From assembly GCA_950295325.1 (NCBI GenBank), contig OX485805.1, positions 2,232,501 to 2,296,500 on the forward strand: 64,000 nt of DNA, written 5' to 3'. This document shows positions 10,469 to 22,608 of this stretch, one piece after another. The DNA is from Polytrichum commune (taxonomy: Eukaryota; Streptophyta; Polytrichopsida; Polytrichales; Polytrichaceae). The notes beneath the pieces were generated by a model that made no database searches, was not told the origin of the DNA, and saw only the letters and a list, made by a program, of their open reading frames with translations. The number at the start of each line of letters is the position of its first letter. Position 1 is the first letter of the stretch. The translations under genes and the position numbers were made by a program.

Positions 10469-12254
10469 TGTAGTTAGCTTTTTGGTTACAAACAAACCCA
10501 GGGAAACAATCAAGGAAGACTTAAAAGGTGACTTTTATCTCATCTAGGCGTCTTGGACAAGGTCCATTAGGAAAAACATAGAATTATTTCACTTCCATTT
10601 AACTTAGAACTGACAATTATCTTAGGGGTAAGGGATAAAACTCTAAAAACTCTCTTTGTCAGTACATACAAATGTGACAGTCTCTCACCTCACACTAATT
10701 CCCAGGCAATAGTCTGGCAGTGAGTTCATTTTATTTGGACCAAGTGCGGTGCACAAGCATAGGCACAGCCATCGACTATAGTCTTTTCAAGAGTAACATC
10801 ATTGAGTCTTATTTGTCAAAGCCAAGGGCACTTTGATCTTTGCTATAGTCTTTAGTTCCACATTAGCATAATTCACATCTGGTTATAGTCTTCAATGGAT
10901 TCTTAGTTCATTAGGAATCGCAATTACAACAAGGCCATAGACTGGAATTACATAAATTCGATTATTACCAAGTTATGGATCCAAAAAAGGTTAGAGTTAC
11001 CATCCTTTGGAATGGGAAACGTCCAGCCAGTGACTGTGTTGTCCTTTCGGCCTCCCTCCAGAGCAACTGTTCAAGGCTATAGTCTTTTCACTAGGACCAT
11101 TCATCTCCCAGCATGACTATTGCCTTCCTAAGATATTGAGTTCCATTATGGTTAAGATCACAAACACCATCATTGGTGCTTAAGTAAATTCATTCAATTC
11201 ATTCAATTCTCATATTAAATCTTGTCATCAATCCCTTTGATGATCACCCGCTCTTACTTCAGCATCATTGGTATCCCAGGATTACACTCAGTTACATATT
11301 GGCAATCCTCTCTCAAAATTCCTCTTCATTACAAAGACTATAGCCTTGCCTTATGATTTCTCCTATCTCTCAGGGAAATTCACTTACCAATCACAAAGAC
11401 TATAGACTTCACTCAAAGTGATCAAATACGGAATCTCATTATCTCTTTCTATGAGAGATTAATTACCCAGGCCATAGTCTTGGCATATCATTAAAAGTAA
11501 TATCACTAATTACATACAGACAATTGCCTGGCCGTGTTCAATTCCTCCAATTCATTGTATAATGATAAACTAGGAATATAACCTGGTCATGTAATTGATA
11601 CACCTCATCATATTATTTCAATGGATCTTACAATCAATCACACATAATGCCCATGACCATAGACTGTAGTTACTGTAGCAAAGTAAACACAATTTCTACA
11701 TCAGTAATCCCTTCACTTTGCAATCCCAGCAAAGTGTACTGACACACAATCTCAGACTATAGCCCTGATACTCTCTTAGAATTAGTCTTCCATCCCAATA
11801 TCAAGACTATTGCCTGAACTTGCAAATGATATCCAATAGACACAACAAAAGGTCAAGATGAATCTTTCAAACTATCACAATCCAGGACTCACACCTGGAA
11901 AGGGATTAAATTAGTATTAATAAACAATAACATCAAAAAGACAATTGCCATGCACATCAGAAGTGTACGCAATTACAAACTTTTACAAAAGTTCTGAATG
12001 ACTATGGAGTTCAATCTCTCTCCCAAAGATAACTGATTTCTATCTCTCCTCCTCCTCCCTTTATACTCTGTGAGGAGTCATCTCCACCTTCCATCCTTTC
12101 ATATCAGACTATAGCCTTGAAAGATGTGCTTTTCGGAATCTAAAGACTATAGCCTATTTACATTGACAATGTTTTAGGATTCTAATACAAAATTTAACCC
12201 TTTTTACACTGAAATCTGATTTGCAAAAAAGGTAAACTAAAATTTGTCATCACA
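10469..12254. mobile_element. LTR-like insertion, probable solo LTR of 1786 bp (family 1)
   Basis: It begins TGTAGTTAGCTTTTTGG and ends TTTGTCATCACA, with the target duplication ATCCC at 10464-10468 and 12255-12259. A related copy lies in inverse orientation at 36028-38043; both share the TAGTTAGCTTTTTGGTTAC end and the string CAGGGAAACAATCA. No coding region is present. At least ten variants of GACTATAG(T/C)C are scattered through it (for example near 10777, 11335, 11398, 11755, 12106, 12143), possibly binding sites. Removing it restores the LRR frame HMWDCEDLEEF. A Ginger-type DNA element is the alternative reading. Confidence 0.8.
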
Positions 12255-13304
12255 ATCCCACATGTGTAATGTCTTCAAACAAGTCAACCCCCCTAACCCC
12301 TCTGGTATTTTCCTCAAGGATTTGCATCTTTTGAATGATAATTCCTCCAAAGCCTTCAGAGTGCATATTCCGGAAGGGAATTCCTCAAGAGCCTCGCAAT
12401 CCCACATATACAATTTCTTCAAACAAGTCAACCCCCCGAAGCCTTCCGGTGTTTCCCTCAAGGATTTGCATCCACTGAAGTTTAAATCCTCCAAAGCCTT
12501 GAGAGTGCATATTCCGGAAGGGAATTCCTCCAAAACCTCGCAATCCCACATGTGTAAGATCTTCAAACAAGTCAACCCCCCCAACCCCTCCGGTATTTTC
12601 CTCAAGGATTTGCATCCACTGAATGTTAATTCTTCTAAAACCTTGAGAGTGCATATTCCGGAAGGGAATTCCTCCAAGACCTCGCAATCCCACATGTGTA
12701 ATATCTTCAAACAAGTCAACCCCCCCAACCCTTCCGGTATTTTCCTCAAGGATTTGCATCCATAGAATGATAATTCCTCCAAAACCTCGCAACCCCACAT
12801 GTGTAATGTCTTCAGACAAGTCAACCCCCCCAAGCCCTCCGGTATTTTCTTCAGGGATTTGCAGTGAAAAAAATTGAGTTCTTCCAAATGTAAGTTTCTT
12901 AGGCCAAGTGGGAAATCACCTTGTGGGAATGTGCACTCTTTGAAAGATAATTCTTTCAAGAATTTAGGTTGGAAGTTTTGAAAGAGAGCGGGTGTGGATA
13001 TTATGATGTTGAATAGTTCAAGTACACCCAATTGTTGAAGATGGTCTTCACCAACCTTCATTAATTCGTTCATGAAATATGTACTTTGCTCTAAAATGTT
13101 GTCATGAGGACTTGAGAAATGGATCCTCAACCATTTTAGTGTTATTGTTTTGCTAATGATAGCCAAAAGTATGTCGATATGTTCACAATTCTGAACACTC
13201 AAAAATCATAGGCTTTTCATGGTGTTCACACCTACATTTGTTTGAAATGCAAAATTATTCCTTTCAAACGTAGTAAATGAAAGGCCTTCGACAAGTTCTA
13301 TGCT
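12255..13304 (-). pseudogene. Exon: linker and first LRRs (array segment C), with premature TGA
   Basis: The exon starts after TTTGCAG at 13305 with SIELVEGLSF, reads 32 codons and hits TGA (13208-13206) in the same frame that continues FLSVQNCEHIDILL beyond it. Residues beyond include non-array LRRs (QPKFLKELSFKECTFPQG, then LEELNFFHCKSLKKIPEGL) before the regular 144-bp units begin near 12860. One unit has an internal deletion (HMWGCEVLEELSFYGC). The segment stops at the LTR-like insertion at 12254. A second start inside the LRR part has no promoter that I can point to. Confidence 0.85.
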
Positions 13305-13408
13305 CTGCAAATACAACACCACATGCAATTAATTCTCCAGTATAATTATCACCATATTCTAACAAAGTACCACATAATCAATCATTTCACTTATATTATG
13401 CATCATAC

Positions 13409-14461
13409 CTTGTGATTCCAATGATTGAGGAATGTTGTCAATGATAGTTTCCAAACTCGAGTTTGTTGAAACTCTTTCTCAGCAATCATGCGGCCCATAT
13501 CACGCAATTGATCATGTATATAGAAAACGTTGTTCTTGTCAAATTTCACCAATGATTTGTCTTGTAAACTTTCCAATGTTTGTTGGGTACTTTTGATGTC
13601 ATCATGAAACATTCTAAGTAGTGTTGTTTTTCTATAAACCCAATCACTAGTCAAGGAATCCTTGGAAAAAAAACAAGTCATGTCTAAAAACATACTTCGT
13701 TCTTTATCCCCCAATTCATCAAAGCTGATCCTCAATGTTTCCCATAATTTCCCATCTATGCTTCCATCATGTCTTGCCCTCAACAACCTTTGTAAAGTTC
13801 GCTCCCATATTCTCAACCTCCTTTCTCCATATAAATAACTACCCATCACCTCCAAACTCAAAGGAAGCCCATCACAAGCCTTTACAATCTTCTCAACTAC
13901 ATGTTCCAAATAGGGCAAGCATGGTTGGTTGGTCGCAAATGCATGGAGAGAAAATAATTCTTTCGATTGCTCTTCTTCAAGGGTCTCCATATCTACCTTA
14001 CCAAGTAGAGGTACATGTTGTTTCAAAGACTCCCAACTACGGGAAGTAGCAATTAGTTTACTACCATCAACATCAAGACATGTGCGATCACCCAATAGTA
14101 CTTCGAGTTGCTCCGCATTGCCTACATTATCCAAAACAATAAGGATTTTTTCCGTCTCTTGCAATTGTTTCAAAAATGTGCATCCTTCATCCAATGTTTT
14201 GGTTTGAGGTGGTTTTTTCACATCTTGTAGTTTGTATTTCACGTGAATGGTACAACTTCCACATCTGAAGTCACCTACAAAGCATGTGGCACCAAATTTG
14301 TGGGAGATGTGGTCGCTTAGAGCATTTGCCAAAGTTGACTTGCCAATTCCTCCCATGCCAACAATCCCCAAACTATCAAGGTGGTGAAGTTGTTTCTCCA
14401 ATTCCAATATCTTTCCTTTGAGTCCGATCAATTTGGAGATTTGCTTTGTTTCCTTAGTGAC
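13409..14461 (-). CDS. Exon: NB-ARC ATPase domain of the receptor
   Basis: This exon of 351 codons starts after the acceptor CATGCAG and ends before the donor GTATGATG. NB-ARC is the nucleotide switch of plant NLR receptors: ADP holds it off and ATP exchange allows oligomerisation. Motifs in order: P-loop GIVGMGGIGKST, kinase-2 ILIVLDNVGN, RNBS-B KLIATSRSW, GLPL as CDGLPLSLEVMG, RNBS-D-like MFLDMTCFF, and IHDQLRDMGR at the MHD position (Ile replaces Met). The domain is complete and without stops. The RDMGR ending and exon layout resemble TIR-type NLRs more than coiled-coil ones, although the N-terminal partner here is a kinase. The intron to the next exon is 104 bp (13408-13305). Confidence 0.9.
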
Positions 14462-14630
14462 CTGCATGAAATGCCAAATGTAAACTTTAATTGACATATA
14501 ACAAACCTCACTAGAAGAATGCCACGAAATTTCAATTTTTAATGAAGTCTTACCAATAAAGTCACAATGTACAATCTTTGAACTCCTACTAAAAGTTTGA
14601 CAATGAAGGTTGATCTCATTCAATGTTTAC

Positions 14631-16367
14631 CTCATAAAGTATGTTATTTGATGATGAATTGGAATTTGTCTTCAAGAAATTGGGTATATAACGTGGCAAA
14701 CATTTAGCAAATGTAACAAACATATGCCACAAAAGAAGAATCGACCATATAGTGAGTCCATGGAGTTTATGTTTGACCATCGTCCACCATCGCTTTGAAT
14801 ATTCAATAGAATTGCTAGGAGATGTGGACTTGTGGAAATTTTTAGCCACTCTCACATCACTAGCAACCTTGAGCATTGCATCACTTTTCAATTTTCTCAA
14901 CTTCTCAGAGATGTCTAGAAATGTGGGCCTATTTGAAGGTTCCGAAGACCAACATTCATGTATCAATGATTTCAAACCTTCAGAGCAGGTTTTAGGCAAC
15001 TCTGGTCTCTCATTTTCTAAAAACCTCACATAATCCCGAATCCTCTCTCCAATGTAAGCTTTCTTGTTCGAAAGAATCTCATAGCACATCATGCCAAAAC
15101 TAAACACATCCGTTTTAAATGCATCCACCTCCAAAGTTTGTTCTGTAGGCAAGTGCCAAGCTTCAGGTGCCATATATCCACGAGTACCAAAAACATTCTC
15201 ATTTGTTGGCACTTGTTTGAAGTTTTTCACTTCAATCTTTGAAATCCCAAAATCAAGTATCTTGACATGCACATATTCCAATGTTGAGGCGCCCTTTGAA
15301 GTCAATATGACATTATCAGGCTTCAAATCACGATGCGCCACTTTCATGTCATGAAGATAGCACATTCCACTTGCAATTTGTATCATAATGTCAATTGCCA
15401 TGGCTTCTGTGAGCATATTTTCTTTCAAAAAACTTGATAAACTCGAAATTCCTCGCTCCATGACGATTTCAAATACTTTACTTTTTTCTGGATGCATGTC
15501 ACAATCTGTTGAGAAGCCACAACAAAAAAACTTGATGATGTTGGGATGATTTAACCCGCCCAATATATTGGCCTCTTTTTGAACGATTCTTTCACGCTCA
15601 ACGGATTTTTCATGCTCAAGGTCACCAACTAATTCGATAAGCTTTGTAGCAGTTTCAAATCCAAACCATCGGGTTGAGTATACACTTCCATCCGTGCCCT
15701 TACCCAAAGGCTTAGGTATCCTCCCGTACTTGGGGGGTTCATAGATATATGGAAAGATGATGCTATCTAATTCACCACCTGCAGCCTTTTGCAACCCCCT
15801 TATTTGTTCCATCAAGTATCGCAAAAGCGTGCAATGATCGTGGCAATTCTCAATTTTGCACAAATCCACTTGTTTGGAGAGTTGTTCGAATATTGCATTT
15901 TGGTCTTGCTCAACTTCATCAATGGGTGTTGGGTAGAATGTCATAAACTTTTGCATCCCTCGGATTTCCACTTCACGATTGGGAAAAGATTGGCAAAAAA
16001 TTTCACACATTGTGTGGAAACAACACTCAAAGTCCAAAAGAAGTTCTCTGAAGGATTCTTTGTTATTCAATTGCATTACCACCACTCGACACCAATCATC
16101 AACCTTGCAACATTCTTCAACCATGGACTTTGCTTTCTTCATAATACCAAGCATCTCTTGTTCTACTTGGTGGAACACATCCGCCCCATAAAGACCATCC
16201 ATCATGCTTTGAATTGTTTCCACGCCATTTTTAATATTCACCAACAAATTCTTGCATTGCCTACTATTCAAAGCCTCTGGATTCTTCTCTACGTTAGGGA
16301 AGTATGTAACTTCGTCTAGTAAGCCTTGTATGTTTATCATACTTTGCATATGTTCCTGGAAAATCAT
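14631..16367 (-). CDS. Exon: N-terminal helical region plus protein kinase domain of the receptor
   Basis: Counting from the methionine at 16367, residues 1-200 look helical, with many Cys and Met and no recognised family. Residues about 214-495 are a complete Ser/Thr/Tyr-type kinase: glycine loop GKGTDGSVY (222-230), lysine 242 in TKLIEL, Glu265, HRDLKPDN (345-352), DFG (372-374), APE (400-402) and a C-lobe with CWSSEPSNRPTF. All catalytic residues are present, so it should be active. Residues about 538-556 (TIWSILLLWHMFVTFAKCL) are hydrophobic enough for a membrane segment. The exon ends after YE with donor GTAAAC at 14630. A TTTTCCAG acceptor at 16356 suggests that the ATG at 16367 may be intronic and that an earlier exon exists. 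Confidence 0.88.
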
Positions 16368-19300
16368 ACATACATCAAATCAATATAATTATCTAATATA
16401 CCAACATGCAAGACAAAAAAAAATCATTCTTTGAAGAGAAAAGAACTACAAACGTTCTCAAACTAAGCAAACTTAGAACCTCCAATGTTCATATTTGCAT
16501 GAAGCTAGTGAATGATATTTAACATACCAACCGCAACCTCTTCAAATTGAAATCAATACTATATGCTTAACTGAGAGCGTACAATTACAATCAATTCTAC
16601 AATGACAATTCTCCTTTAAAGCTTTTGCCCTTTCCACATGACAACACACATTGTTAACCATTACAAGACAAAATGTGTGCCTTCCACTATGCACACAACT
16701 CCATGAACAAAATTCCAAAATTGAACCTTGAACTACGAAATTCACCTTTTCTTGAAGAACTACAACAATGAAACTACCCAACATTATCAAAAATTCATAG
16801 CTAGACATGTAAGCCACACTCGCTAATCCACGTACCAAACCAACCAAGTCAAACTAGATACACTTAAATGAGTGGTTGAGACAAAGTCATTGTCGTTGAA
16901 GTAAGAATTCAACTTCACCAAGCATAATGTGCACTATAGATTCTATCAAGAGATCCCTCTACTTGCAAGGGGCACAAATGTTTGTATATCTATGTACAAG
17001 AGACACCGTTACTGTAGACTATCAAGTTGGTCATCACTACCTAGCTTTGCACAATGTCCACATAGTGTTGTTTATTCTAGTGTCCACGCCTTGGAATGTT
17101 GGAATTCACAATTCCAATAATTTGACATATCCTTTCCCACCACAGCTTCAAGAGACGAGTGACAACAACATGACCACATATTCATAACTTATGATACTAG
17201 TATCACAAATTCCTATGGTAATGAGCACCACTTAACAAAATCATAGGAGACAATACAATGGTGTGCTATCTGAGATTTGTATGTGCCTAAACATCAAACT
17301 TTTAATGTTGGGTTCACTCTTGAATGAGCTCAACATATATTATATTCTTGATTATCAATGACCTTATTGCACTGTGGAATGATCTTACCGTATGACTTGT
17401 TCCATCTCCTTAGGAACTCAACCGATGCACAATGCAAAAGCTCTCCCCAACAAGGCTTTAGGATCTTTCCATTGCAATAAATGACTACCGATTTTGACCA
17501 ACACCAATTTCCAAACTTTTCATAAATGTTCAAAACCAATACAATTATTATAATAGTAAATGTAATGGTACCCAAAAATCATCATAGACAATATATTACA
17601 AGGCATATAAGCAAGAAGATTACTATTTCTTATCATGCTTAGCATATTAAACCCTACTATCTACAGCAAAGGATATGCTCACATGGAGTTGTTCAAATAC
17701 TTGAACTTGAATTTTCCTCAAAGACTTTGATCCCCAAATCAACAAAACAAATCACACTATTCAAAAGGTTGTACTATTTTGTCAAGCATCTACGGGGAAG
17801 CTTTCCAACCTTATGGTTGGCACATTGATCTTACAACCTATGACATTGATACATAATGGTTTCTACAAGCAATAACTTTGTTATAGATTGTTGTGCAGCT
17901 AGTCGACAAACATTTGTTATAGTTGTGCAACAAGATCCTTAGTCCATAGCTTGTATAAGAGCAACAACCAAAGCATGAGTGCAAGTTGCCTATGATACAA
18001 ATGAAAGTACAACAATAAGCGGCCCCAAGGGATTGTAACAATACTACGCTATGGAACAAAATCAAGTTCACAAATTCAACTTGGGGCCAAGATGACGAAC
18101 TTGGGTAGGATTCTAGAGATGGAGTGCTCAATATGCAAATTCCCACTAGCCAAGCACACATGTCAAAACAACTACCAACACCAAACATGCAACCCACATA
18201 AATTCCAATTTTTCATGACACCGACGTAATACTCCAATAAATTCACAAATCTCAAATTATCTAAAGATGGCATTAGAGCTCCAAATATTGCGATATGCCC
18301 AAATAAAATATTGAACCAATTTTTTCAACTTCAACACAATTCTAAACACTAATAAAAGTAAAGAAAAAAGAAAAGAAAATTGGTGCCAGAACATATATAT
18401 CAATGGTATGTTCGACAACAACCTATCAAGGGCCCTTGCTCTTCAATTGTTCCCCTTGCAAAGTTATTCCCTACCTTTCGGTATGAGGACAATTAAACAT
18501 TGACAAAAAATTTAACTTCCTCATCTTTTTGCATACCAAATCCTTGCAAATTAGGTGTATTCATTCGTTCCACAAAGGCGACCCTTCAAAACAACAAAAA
18601 TAATACAAGTAACAACTGCAAACCTTGATCTAGATGAACCAAACTAGCAGACAATTGAACCCAAAATGGTTACATGCGTGTTCAAATAATATGGAACTAA
18701 CCAACTCTTCATAAGTTTGAAGGTCCAAGAATGCTCACCTTGTAGTCTGGTGCCATCTCCTTCCGCACCACCTAGAAGCGGGTAACTACTTGCCACAATT
18801 CTGCTCCCTTCTCAAAGAATCGTACATTCCGCGGGTTGTACAATGATGATCACGGCTGTGAGGTCTTAAAATGTATGCCTGGAAGACATGATTAAATGCA
18901 AAAATAATTTACTCGTAGCATTCGGCTAGCATATAACAAATACGTCCACTATTAATACTCATACAAAGATGAACAATCATGTTTGTGTGTACATTGATAT
19001 ATATACCTCCCTACAATAAGGCCCACAAATAATCTCTCACCTTATCAAAAGAAGTCCCCTTTCCCTAAAGGCAAAAAAATATCAAGTTCCTTCAAAGTTG
19101 AGACACCCATGTCCAAACATTCACTGTTGGCTTCCTCCACAACCAATGATCCTAGCTCCTAAAAATACACATCCGCGGTCACAACTTCAGTATTTCCAAC
19201 AAGGTCCTATGAACCCACATCGGGGAGATATTTGGAGTAAATTCACGCATCCTCAATCGTCGCAATCGGTCATCCTGTAAGGGCAATACAAACTTCCCAT

Positions 19301-19500
19301 CAACGCGTTACTCTATCTATAGCCTCATGAAGTAGCTCATCATCATTACTTTATTACAACACTGTGATGATTTTGAGATATAAAAATTTCCATAGGAATT
19401 GTCCTCCATGCTTCAATTCAACCACAACATACTGAGTCACGTATGGAACACAAAGATAGCAAGCAAAGCCAGTCAAGGTGTGAAATTGTTATGCAGATTA
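16368..19500. other. 5' flank of the receptor; possible upstream exon, otherwise gene-free
   Basis: On the minus strand a GTATGT donor consensus lies at 16527-16522, preceded by an open run reading AYSIDFNLKRLRL. Splicing to the acceptor at 16356 would keep phase 0 with EHMQSMINIQ, so a short N-terminal exon near 16528-16570 is possible. The rest is AT-rich with short chance ORFs. No recognised domain, RNA gene or clear repeat end was seen. Confidence 0.35.
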
Positions 19501-22050
19501 AACTTGGCTATACGTAAATATGAACCTTAGGATACTTCATTATTGGCATTTGCCTATGTCAAATCCTAAAATGATCAAGTGACATACTCCCATATGAGAA
19601 AGTTATGATTTATTTCTTCATTGAGTACCCAATTCATCCCCACAACACTTTGTATCACCTGAAAGGTCAAACTTGTAGGTCCCTTCAACAAGGAAGAGCA
19701 GAGAGGTAGTATCATCATAGACTTAAATATTGGTAATAAAAGCATAAGCTTCATTTTGTTACAATATTTTCATCATCACATGATACCACACAACACTTTC
19801 CCTACGTACAACGACATGCCCGACGACAAGATATTTGGTTTGAAGCTACATCACGCTAGTTTGGAATGGATTATGCCTCAATGGGTTAAGGTCAGTGATG
19901 GCAAACCATCTCGCACATCTAGTTGAAGTCATCATCCCTGCCGTGCTAAGCCCAAATGAAACCCCTCGACCGCTAACCAAGTTCACAAAGACCAAAATGA
20001 GCAAGCAAAATGCAATCAACACTGGATGTCGAGAATGGATAAATGCATGTAAGCCGAGAAACAATATCGATGGCCTACAAACTGTGCAAAAGACGTTGTC
20101 CCAAAGAATTGATGGCACATTGTAGCTATCAACTAAACCACAACAAAAACATGCCAGACCGCAAGTAAGGGCATGTACAATCCAATAATGATCAAGTGAC
20201 ATGAAATTGTTGCCATATGATAAAGTGACGAATCCTTTCTTTGCAGGATACCGAATTCATCCCCACAACACTTGTATCAGTTGACAAGTTAAACGTTTAA
20301 GTCCCTTGAATAGAATTTTCTTCAATAGGTTGTATGATCAGCATGCAAAACTCATTGGCGTAACTTCATTATATTCAAAAACACAGATTAATTGCGATCA
20401 TCGTATCCGATAGACACAAACAAACTCACGAAGATGACTTGATTGTATTGATATTCTATGGGTGTAATGTAGTCTATCATGCCAACAGCTTTCAGTGTGA
20501 GGAATTTTCCAAATCAATGCACATAATTCATCTTTTAAAAGCAGAGCAACATAACCACATCCATCGCCTTTGGAGAGGCAGTATCGTCAAAGACTTAAAT
20601 ATTGGTAATCAATGCCTAAGCTTCATTTGGTTGTAGTAGTTTCATCATCACGTGATACCATATCACACTTACCCTACAATGATGCAACCAACGACAATGT
20701 ATTTGGTTTGAATCTACGGCAGACCCGGGGAGTGCTCTAAAAGTTAGGATTAGGAAACCACGTGAGTGCGTTTTAATAGCATACCCCATACAATACTTGA
20801 CCTTGAAATAGTTTTTAAATTAAGATTTTTTAGGTGCTAAATCATTACACATATATCTATCATTTGGTGTAAATTTTAGGACCAAAAGTTTTAAAAATCT
20901 TATTAAAAAAAATTATAAAAGTTTGAACTGAAATGTGTTGTTTTTTGCTTCAAAATTCAATCTAAAAATATTTACAAGTGATTATTTTTTGAAATTTATA
21001 CAACAAGAACTTTAGATTGTGTTTAACAAATTCATATTATTTTAACAAATTTTAAATGATTTTTTAGTACATACATAGGGGGATCGAAAGTACGCACTCA
21101 CGTGGTTTCCTAGTCTTAGCTTTAAGTGCACTCCCCGAGACGGCAGATCAACGATGCTAAACCATCTCGCACATCTAATTGAAGTCATCGTCCCTACCGA
21201 GTGAAGTAAATGCGAATAACGCACTCAAACTGATACTCAACTGGACATGGAGACCAAGCAACCAAAGCAAACTAGCTGCAACATAACCATAACTAGACAA
21301 CTACATAGTTTTCGAATGTTTTTCTAAAACACCACCAGTGGCGAGCATTTTGTGATCTTTGTGTCCCGTACAGGAGCCCCGACATAGCCTACAAGGTGGT
21401 GTGTAGAAGACAGTATCGAACAACTCATGCACCACCACCCAACAAAATCGATTGAACAACAGGTAAGATATGCTAGACCCACAAATAAGGGCATGTACGA
21501 TCCATTAATAATCCAAGTGGCAGGAAAATATTGTCAAATGATAAAGTGATGAGTTCTCTCTATCATGTACCGAATTCATCTCCACAACACTTGTATCAGC
21601 TGACCGGTCAAACTTTTATGCCCCCTAGAAGGTTATGGATCGAACCAAAGTTCCAAAGGATCAGAAGGCAAAACTCGCTGGTGTAACTTCATTATATGCA
21701 GAATCACAGACCAATTGCGATCATCATATCTTATAGACATAGTCTAGGGTTGCAAAGACCAAGTGAATGTGCTCATATTCTATGGGTGTATAGTAGTCTG
21801 TCATGCCAGCGGCATCAGTATGAGAAATTTTTCAAATCACTGCACAAATTTCAGTTTTTGAAAAGCAGAGCAACATAACGACATCCATCGCCTCTGGGTT
21901 GAGCGAGGCAGTATCGTCAGAGACCTAAATATTGGAAATCAAAGCCTAAGCTTCATTTTGTTGCAGTATTTTCTTCATCACATGATACCGCATCCCACTT
22001 GTCCTACGACAACAAGACCAAAGAACTGAAAACATCTCGCCCATGTACTT
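19500..22050. repeat. Three imperfect tandem copies of a ~0.9-kb repeat
   Basis: The block around TTCATCCCCACAACACTT recurs near 19632, 20251 and 21576 (last copy TTCATCTCCACAACACTT). The block GACTTAAATATTGG...AAGCTTCATTT recurs near 19720, 20589 and 21922. Allowing for the 424 bases added by the hAT insertion in the second copy, the period is about 0.87-0.92 kb, although the first copy is shorter in part. No coding capacity was recognised, and an origin from an LTR or satellite-like unit is possible. Confidence 0.7.
20724..21139. mobile_element. hAT-type MITE, 416 bp
   Basis: Ends are CCCGGGGAGTGC and GCACTCCCCGAG, with terminal inverted similarity running about 45 bases (GGAAACCACGTGAGTGCG is in both arms). 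The perfect 8-bp duplication ACGGCAGA flanks it at 20716-20723 and 21140-21147, which points to the hAT superfamily. The interior is AT-rich and non-coding. It sits in the middle copy of the surrounding tandem repeat. Confidence 0.88.
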
Positions 22051-22551
22051 GAAACCATCAGTGCCACAGAACCCCCACACTCGGAAACATGTGTGCAGGG
22101 AAGAAATACCTCTCTTGCATCCACTCGTTACCAAGCCCGAGCCAGCAACCACGCGGATCAAGAGAATGCCGCCACTTCCTTCCGTCTCTCCAAACAACAC
22201 CTTAAGCCCTCGAAGAAGACATAGTCAACTGAACTTAAGAAGCACCGTCGCGCCCCAACTTAAAACCAAACCAAACCGCAACAAAACATAATGGAACGGA
22301 CAGAAACAGAGCATTCTTTTGTTTTTCCTTTTTGCTCTCTCCCGAGGCGACAACCACGCGTTTGGCCACAACCATCTGACAACAACTTTGCAACCCGTTC
22401 AAGTTAACGACCGTGCAAGGGTTTCATCGTCAACCCTCCTGCTGCCAAAACTGCTCCATTTCAAACCTATTGTGCGAAATGGAAAGCTACACGGTTGAAG
22501 CTGCGACGAGGGCCATAGCTGTGGCTTACTTACTACATCGCATTCTTAGCA

Positions 22552-22552
<1 letters not shown>

Positions 22553-22608
<56 letters not shown>
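22553..22608. repeat. CAC/CAT trinucleotide microsatellite
   Basis: A few CAC followed by about sixteen CAT units. One reading frame gives a poly-His run, but no supporting gene is evident. Confidence 0.9.

Larger units (their letters stand above)
12255..16367 (-). pseudogene. Kinase-NB-ARC-LRR immune receptor locus, 5' part, probably disrupted
   Basis: Three exons are visible, joined by GT-AG introns and in the same phase: 16367/16355-14631, 14461-13409 and 13304 onward into the LRR array. The first encodes a helical region plus kinase, the second NB-ARC, the third the linker and LRRs. Such kinase-NB-ARC-LRR proteins are intracellular immune receptors known from mosses. An in-frame TGA at 13208-13206 ends the frame after TMKSL; related receptors usually have Arg there, so CGA to TGA is likely. 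The predicted product would be about 962 residues without LRRs. The LRR exon is also cut by two insertions and frameshifts. The locus may be dead or may still make a short kinase-NB-ARC protein. Confidence 0.85.

Noticed and set aside
3651-13202. Regularly spaced repeats that could suggest a CRISPR or satellite array
   Set aside because: Units have no spacers and encode LRRs in frame.
15789-16319. 176-codon plus-strand ORF opposite the kinase exon
   Set aside because: Antisense shadow of the N-terminal and kinase region, which carries all the conserved motifs on the other strand.
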